9,868 nucleotides of DNA, from NCBI GenBank assembly GCA_022616655.1, contig JAKEEJ010000071.1, positions 1-9,868 of the forward strand, read 5' to 3'. Positions within the stretch are counted from its first letter, which is position 1; each line of letters begins with the position of its first letter. Under the pieces are notes generated by a model. The model did no database searches, was not told the origin of the DNA, and saw only the letters and a list, made by a program, of their open reading frames with translations. This DNA is from Nevskiales bacterium. Its GTDB lineage: Bacteria; Pseudomonadota; Gammaproteobacteria; Nevskiales; Nevskiaceae. Position numbers and translations under genes: made by a program. This document shows, piece by piece, positions 6,079-9,868 of this stretch.

Positions 6079-6116
6079 CAGGGCGGTAAACTGTGCGTCC
6101 CGTACGCACTGCCCTG
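6079..6116 (+). promoter_or_regulatory. Two-step hairpin just ahead of the exonuclease III start
   Basis: The outer arms CAGGGC (6079-6084) and GCCCTG (6111-6116) pair, and the inner arms GTGCGT (6093-6098) and ACGCAC (6104-6109) pair around CCCGT, with an 8-nt bulge on the left. The structure ends 3 nt before the GTG at 6120. It could modulate initiation of that gene. TAAACT at 6087-6092 is a weak -10-like match with no good -35. Confidence 0.3.
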
Positions 6117-6119
6117 CCC

Positions 6120-6893
6120 GTGAAAATCGCCACCTGGAACGTCAACTCCCTGCGCGTTCGTCTGCCGCACCTGCTGGAGTGGCTCAAGACGGCGCAGCCG
6201 GACGTGGTCGGTGTCCAGGAACTGAAATGCGTGGAGAGCCAGTTTCCGTTCGCGGAGCTGGAGGCCGCCGGGTACCGTGCGGCGGTCAACGGTCAGAAGA
6301 CTTACAACGGCGTGGCGATTCTGTCGCGGGGTGAGGTCGCCGGAGTGTCACGGGACCTGCCGGGCTTTGCCGACGAGCAGAAACGCGTGATGGCCGCGAC
6401 CGTCAACGGTGTACGCCTCGTCAATGTTTATGCGGTCAACGGTCAGGCGGTCGGCAGCACGCACTACGAGTACAAGCTGCGCTGGCTGGCGGCGTTGCGG
6501 GAATACCTGAAAATCGAACTGGCTGCACATCCGTTGCTGGCGGTGGTCGGCGATTTCAACGTCGCCCCGGCGCCGGAGGACACCCATGATCCGGAACGGT
6601 GGGAGGGGCAGATCCTGTGCAGTGCCCCTGAGCGTGCCGGGTTTCAGGCACTACTGGCGCTGGGACTGAGAGATTCCTTCCGCCTGTTTCCGCAGTCCGA
6701 GAAAAGCTTTACCTGGTGGGATTATCGGCAGGCCGCGTTCCGCCGCAATTGGGGTCTGCGCATAGACCATATCGTGGTCTCTGCCGGGCTGTCAGAGAAA
6801 TGCCTGTCCTGTCAGATAGATACAGCGCCGCGCCGATGGGAGCGACCCTCCGATCATGCGCCGTTGCTGGCGACGTTTTCGGAGCCGGGCTGA
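6120..6893 (+). CDS. xth: Exodeoxyribonuclease III (AP endonuclease, ExoIII family)
   Basis: With GTG at 6120 the product is 257 aa (E. coli ExoIII 268). It is a Mg-dependent 3'-5' exonuclease and class II AP endonuclease of base excision repair. The motifs in order are MKIATWNVNSLR with N7, QELK with the metal ligand E34, YNGVAILSR, VVGDFNVAP (D145, N147), FTWWDYR, then GLRIDHIVVS (D216) and RPSDHAPL (D245-H246). N7 and E34 fall at exactly the E. coli residue numbers, which favours the 6120 start. An upstream in-frame GTG at 6093 would add 9 residues of no known role. No clear Shine-Dalgarno precedes 6120. The gene stands alone after the repeat element and looks like housekeeping DNA repair unrelated to the cyanate operon. 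Confidence 0.93.
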   Translation: MKIATWNVNSLRVRLPHLLEWLKTAQPDVVGVQELKCVESQFPFAELEAAGYRAAVNGQKTYNGVAILSRGEVAGVSRDLPGFADEQKRVMAATVNGVRLVNVYAVNGQAVGSTHYEYKLRWLAALREYLKIELAAHPLLAVVGDFNVAPAPEDTHDPERWEGQILCSAPERAGFQALLALGLRDSFRLFPQSEKSFTWWDYRQAAFRRNWGLRIDHIVVSAGLSEKCLSCQIDTAPRRWERPSDHAPLLATFSEPG

Positions 6894-6900
6894 AGCCTCT

Positions 6901-6929
6901 TCCACAGGCCGGCGGCGCGGGACTATGAT
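6901..6929 (+). promoter_or_regulatory. Predicted sigma-70-type promoter for the HD-domain gene
   Basis: TCCACA (6901-6906, 4 of 6 to TTGACA) and TATGAT (6924-6929, 5 of 6 to TATAAT) are separated by exactly 17 nt. Transcription would begin near 6936, leaving a leader of about 30 nt that contains the ribosome site GGAGGGAGG. The site lies in the gap between the exonuclease and HD genes. Confidence 0.45.
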
Positions 6930-6967
6930 GCGCGCAAACACGTGGAGTGCGCTGGAGGGAGGATGGC

Positions 6968-8029
6968 ATGCGCAAGCGTCGCAACCATTACGACGTCACC
7001 AATACCGTGGAAATCTCGAATCCGGCCGCGGTCTGCGACGAGGTGTGCCGGATCCTGGGAGATCTTTACCCGAAGGCGGAACTGTTGCCCGTGCGCAAGG
7101 CCTTCGGCACGTTTGCGCACCTGTATGCCGGCGTCCTGCCCGGTTACCGCGGCTGCGACACCTGGTACCACGACGCCCAGCACAGTCTGGACTGCACGCT
7201 GGCGCTGGCGCGCCTGCTCGACGGGCACGAGCGTGCCGTGCGCCCGTCCATGCGTCTGGGCGCACGCCGTGCCCGGCTCGGGGTGATTCTGGCACTGTTC
7301 CACGATTCCGGGTACATCCGTCGTTACGATGAATCGCACTTCCGCAACGGCGCCGAGTTCACGCTCTACCACGTGAGCCGCAGCGGGGACTTTCTGGCGG
7401 AATGCCTGCCGACTCTCGGTTATGCGCGCGAGGTGGAACTGGCGCGGCGGCTGGTGCATTTCACCGGTTACGAGATTGCCCTGAGCAAGATCGCGGTCAA
7501 AAATCGCAGGGACCGCAAAATCGGCCATCTGCTGGGGACCGCAGATCTCATTGCCCAGATGTCCGACCGCTGTTACCCGGAAAAATGCCGCCGTTACCTG
7601 TACCACGAGTTCACCGCCTGCGGCCTGGCGGGCCCGGCCCGGCCCGGTTTGCGCAAGCCGCTGTACGAATCGCCCGACGACCTGATGCGGAAAACCCCGG
7701 GCTTTGTACGCACCTTGTTCACGGAGCGACTGAACGGTCACTTCGAAGGCGCGTACCGTTTCGCCGCCGTGCACTTCAGGGGAACGAACCGGTATCTCAA
7801 TGCCATCCGCCAGAGCCTGTCCTATATCCGGAAGCAGACCGCCGTCGGTCTGAAAGGAGGCTTCCGCCGCCGGCCGCGCAGCATCAACGCCCGTGCTTTG
7901 CGCCAGATTCTCAAACTGCGGATTTCCGAATACCGTCCGCAACGGGTCGCCGCAGCGCGGTCAAGATCCCGGACGCGCGCGCGACGCGTGCCCGATCCGG
8001 CGCAGGTCGCGGTCTACCTGCCGGTCTGA
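6968..8029 (+). CDS. HD-domain metal-dependent phosphohydrolase, function unknown
   Basis: The ATG at 6968 is chosen because GGAGGGAGG (6954-6962) lies 5 nt before it; an in-frame GTG at 6947 would include that site. The product is 353 aa. The HD signature is visible: WYHDAQHS (H68, D69, H72), the metal-binding pair in LFHDSGY (H112-D113), a His at 164 in VHFTGYE and the closing Asp at 193 in GTADLIAQMSD. Such domains cleave phosphoester bonds, often of nucleotides, but no second domain (GAF, GGDEF, RelA, response receiver) indicates a substrate. A C-terminal helical region follows (RTLFTERLNGHFEGAYR), and the last about 60 residues are very basic. There is no signal peptide or membrane segment, so it is probably cytoplasmic. 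It resembles conserved hypothetical HD proteins of Gammaproteobacteria. Its 3' end overlaps the convergent gamma-glutamyltransferase gene by 16 nt. Confidence 0.85.
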   Translation: MRKRRNHYDVTNTVEISNPAAVCDEVCRILGDLYPKAELLPVRKAFGTFAHLYAGVLPGYRGCDTWYHDAQHSLDCTLALARLLDGHERAVRPSMRLGARRARLGVILALFHDSGYIRRYDESHFRNGAEFTLYHVSRSGDFLAECLPTLGYAREVELARRLVHFTGYEIALSKIAVKNRRDRKIGHLLGTADLIAQMSDRCYPEKCRRYLYHEFTACGLAGPARPGLRKPLYESPDDLMRKTPGFVRTLFTERLNGHFEGAYRFAAVHFRGTNRYLNAIRQSLSYIRKQTAVGLKGGFRRRPRSINARALRQILKLRISEYRPQRVAAARSRSRTRARRVPDPAQVAVYLPV

Positions 8030-9774
8030 ACCGGCGTGGGGACGGTTGCCGGCGCAGGTCGCATGACCTGCACGCGCGCCGTGCCGATGCCCCGGGGGTC
8101 TGATGCGGCCTGCAGCCCGTCGCCGTTCTGGTCCCACCACACCGCCTGCATGTTTCCGTACGGTGTGGACGTCGGCTCCAGCGCGTGTCCCATGGCGCGG
8201 AGCGCCTCCTGTTCCATTGTGCTCAGGGCTGCCGGCTCAAATTCAATCCGATCCGGCAGGTATTGATGGTGGTAGCGCGGCGCGCTCACCAGTGGCTGCG
8301 GATCGAATCCCTGCGTGAATCCCAGCACGCCCAGCAGCACCAGGCTGACGATGCGACTGCCGCCCGGCGTGCCGAGAATCAGCAGGCCGCGCGGGCCTTC
8401 GACAAACGTCGGCGACATGGACGACAGCGGGCGTTTGTCCGGTGCGATGGCGTTGGCCGCCGAGCCAACCAGGCCGTAGGCATTGAGAACGCCGGGGGCG
8501 GCAGCGAAATCGTCCATCTCGTTGTTCAGCAGCACGCCGGTGCCCGGCGGCATGAAGCCGGAACCGAAGGGCAGATTGATGGACAGGGTGGCGGCCACCC
8601 GGTTGCCGGCTGCGTCGAGCACCGAGAAATGCGTGGTGTTGTCCCCTTCGCCGGCGTGCATGAATACCGCGCTGGGTGTGGCCGTGTCCGGCCGGATGCC
8701 GCGGGCGAGCGCGAGGATGTATTCGGGCGACAACAGCCGGTAGAGCGGAATTCTCACAAAATCCGGATCGCCCAGGTGTTGAGCACGATCACGGAAGGCA
8801 AGACGCAGCGCCTCGACCACGAGATGTTTTGCGCGTACTGGATCGGCGGGCGGCCAGGCCCATGCCTCCAGCATGGCCAGCGTCTGTGCCAATGCCACGC
8901 CGCCAGCGGAGGGTGGCGGAGCCAGTACGAGACGGTAATCGCGGAAGTACGCCGTCAGCGGTTTACGCTCCAGCACGCGGTAGCGGCGCAGATCGTCCAG
9001 TGTCCACAACCCGCCCGCGGCGCGGGCGCCCCTCACCAGCTTTTCGGCCACGGGGCCTGCGTAAAACCCTTCGCGCCCCTGTTGCGCGAGCCGGTCCAGG
9101 GTGGCGGCAAGATCGGGTTGCCGCAGACGCGCGTGTTCGAGAACCGGCCGGCCGCCGGGCCTGAAAACCGCGGCGGCGGCAGGCGAGAGGCGGTTCTGTG
9201 AAGTCGACGCGTGCTGTGCCAGCCGCGCATCCACCACGAATCCGTCCTGCGCGAAACGCAGGGCCGGTGCCAGCAGCACGGGCAGGGGTTTTGTCCCGTA
9301 TTTCCGGGCGATGTGCACCCACGCCGCCGGTGCGCCGGGGATGGCGGCGGCACGTGCCCCGTCGCGGGATCGTCCGGGATCGGCGACGCCCCGGGTGTCC
9401 AGGTACAGGTCGCGGTGGGCGGCCTGCGGAGCCGTTTCGCGGCCGTCCACCAGCGTTTCAAAACCGTCGGACTCCCGATGCAGCAGCCAGAATCCGCCGC
9501 CGCCGATGCCCGAACTGGCCGGCTCCACGACCGCGAGCGCGGCGCTGATGGCCACCGCGGCGTCAAACGCATTGCCGCCGGCGTCCAGGATTTCCATGCC
9601 GGCCTGGGTGGCCAGCGGGTGCGCCGTGGCCAGCGCATAACCGGGCGGTGTGTCCGCTGCCCATGTAGACAGTGTGACAAAAAGGAAAAAAGCGCTGCGC
9701 ACGCAGAGGCGCAAAGGCGCAAAGAAAGTCAAATTGAATAGTTCTCTGCGCCTCTGCGTCTTTGCGTGAGGCAT
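8014..9774 (-). CDS. ggt: Gamma-glutamyltransferase (glutathione hydrolase), periplasmic
   Basis: The product is 586 aa from ATG 9774, or 562 aa from GTG 9702. It is a gamma-glutamyltranspeptidase, an Ntn-hydrolase that cuts itself into two subunits and removes gamma-glutamyl groups from glutathione and similar compounds. Numbered from ATG 9774: DAGGNAFDAAVA (64-75), the glutamate-binding Arg112 in DGRETAP, the self-cleavage point and nucleophile Thr380 in GDNTTHFSV, LLNNEMDDF (415-423), KRPLSSMSPT (447-456) and GTPGGSRI (468-475). Near the C-terminus are a DQNGDGLQ-like stretch and AASDPRGIG. A signal peptide (RSAFFLFVTLSTWA, then ADTPPG) implies the periplasm. The first 24 residues from ATG 9774 come from an inverted repeat, so the GTG at 9702 is a good alternative start. 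Neither start has a clear ribosome site. ATG 9774 lies 2 nt after the ferredoxin stop. Confidence 0.94.
   Translation of the reverse strand: MPHAKTQRRRELFNLTFFAPLRLCVRSAFFLFVTLSTWAADTPPGYALATAHPLATQAGMEILDAGGNAFDAAVAISAALAVVEPASSGIGGGGFWLLHRESDGFETLVDGRETAPQAAHRDLYLDTRGVADPGRSRDGARAAAIPGAPAAWVHIARKYGTKPLPVLLAPALRFAQDGFVVDARLAQHASTSQNRLSPAAAAVFRPGGRPVLEHARLRQPDLAATLDRLAQQGREGFYAGPVAEKLVRGARAAGGLWTLDDLRRYRVLERKPLTAYFRDYRLVLAPPPSAGGVALAQTLAMLEAWAWPPADPVRAKHLVVEALRLAFRDRAQHLGDPDFVRIPLYRLLSPEYILALARGIRPDTATPSAVFMHAGEGDNTTHFSVLDAAGNRVAATLSINLPFGSGFMPPGTGVLLNNEMDDFAAAPGVLNAYGLVGSAANAIAPDKRPLSSMSPTFVEGPRGLLILGTPGGSRIVSLVLLGVLGFTQGFDPQPLVSAPRYHHQYLPDRIEFEPAALSTMEQEALRAMGHALEPTSTPYGNMQAVWWDQNGDGLQAASDPRGIGTARVQVMRPAPATVPTPVQTGR
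9697..9771. repeat. Intergenic-type inverted repeat read into the 5' end of ggt
   Basis: The 32-nt arms 9697-9728 and 9740-9771 are reverse complements at 24 of 32 positions, around an 11-nt AT-rich centre. Each arm is built on a GCGCAAAGGCGCAAAG / CTCTGCGTCTTTGCG theme. Translated on the - strand it gives an AKTQRRRE ... FFAPLRLC peptide, a pattern I know as a common artefact of dispersed intergenic repeats in proteobacterial genomes. It probably arose as, or is, a REP-like or MITE-like hairpin between the ferredoxin and ggt genes rather than real protein sequence. It could stabilise the upstream mRNA or attenuate ggt. Confidence 0.7.
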
Positions 9775-9776
9775 TT

Positions 9777-9868
9777 TTATTTGACGGTAGCCGCAAGCCG
9801 GTGGTACTTCGCCAGCAGCTGCTCGCGGGTTTCGGCGTGTTCGGGATCGAGCGGGATGCAGTTGACCG
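9777..9868 (-). CDS. YfhL-type 4Fe-4S ferredoxin, C-terminal fragment cut by window edge
   Basis: Only the last 29 residues are inside the window. They begin V-N-C-I-P-L-D-P-E-H and end HRLAATVK with TAA at 9777-9779. The Cys before IPLDP, followed by a helix with ETREQLLAKY, matches the C-terminal end of YfhL-like bacterial ferredoxins (a last cluster Cys, a PLDP turn, then a closing helix). The gene reads out of the window to the right. It precedes ggt in the direction of transcription, with only a 2-nt gap to ATG 9774. In Pseudomonas the order is ggt, fdx, coaD, so coaD may lie just beyond the edge. The identification rests on a short fragment. Confidence 0.65.
   Translation of the reverse strand, partial: VNCIPLDPEHAETREQLLAKYHRLAATVK

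Noticed and set aside
5903..6334. A 143-codon open frame starting in the mini-element and running into the exonuclease gene
   Set aside because: It is out of frame with the well-supported exonuclease, has no recognised domain and begins inside inverted repeats.
8185..9201. A 338-codon + strand frame opposite gamma-glutamyltransferase
   Set aside because: It is an antisense shadow; the - strand frame carries all catalytic motifs of the enzyme.

Overview
The window is high-GC bacterial DNA, almost fully coding, with nine complete or partial protein genes on the + strand and two on the - strand. It is most probably from a gammaproteobacterium. The clearest clue is at the right end: a gamma-glutamyltransferase gene lies directly behind a YfhL-type ferredoxin gene, an order known from Pseudomonas and relatives (ggt, fdx, coaD). 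The NarL-type two-component pair and the small intergenic repeat elements also fit a free-living proteobacterium. The genus cannot be fixed from the sequence.

Layout. 1-1490: the 3' part of a PAS/HisKA_3 sensor kinase, then its NarL/FixJ-type response regulator with an ATGA overlap. 1579-5817: a five-gene, same-strand, tightly packed cluster: a DJ-1/PfpI (isonitrile hydratase-like) protein, a Tat-exported NrtA/CmpA-type binding protein, a permease, an ATPase and a full-length cyanase with all three catalytic residues. This is a cyanate uptake and detoxification operon of the cynABD-cynS type. Cyanate imported by the ABC transporter would be converted by CynS, with bicarbonate, to ammonia and CO2. 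The DJ-1/PfpI gene at its head is the unexplained partner.

5814-6069: no gene. This stretch is a 256-bp MITE-like element with perfect 16-bp terminal inverted repeats ending in TTAA. One TTAA overlaps the cyanase stop codon. 6120-6893: exodeoxyribonuclease III. 6968-8029: an uncharacterised HD-domain phosphohydrolase with its own likely promoter. 8014-9774 (-): gamma-glutamyltransferase, convergent with the HD gene and overlapping it by 16 bp. Its annotated 5' end runs through a 75-bp inverted repeat, so the N-terminus is doubtful. 9777-9868 (-): the C-terminal 29 residues of a ferredoxin.

The most interesting points are the cyanate operon with its DJ-1/PfpI member and neighbouring two-component system, the Cys/His-bearing N-terminal extension on the binding protein, the TTAA-flanked mini-element inserted at the cyanase stop codon, and the repeat that has been taken into the gamma-glutamyltransferase reading frame. 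No tRNA, rRNA or CRISPR array was seen.
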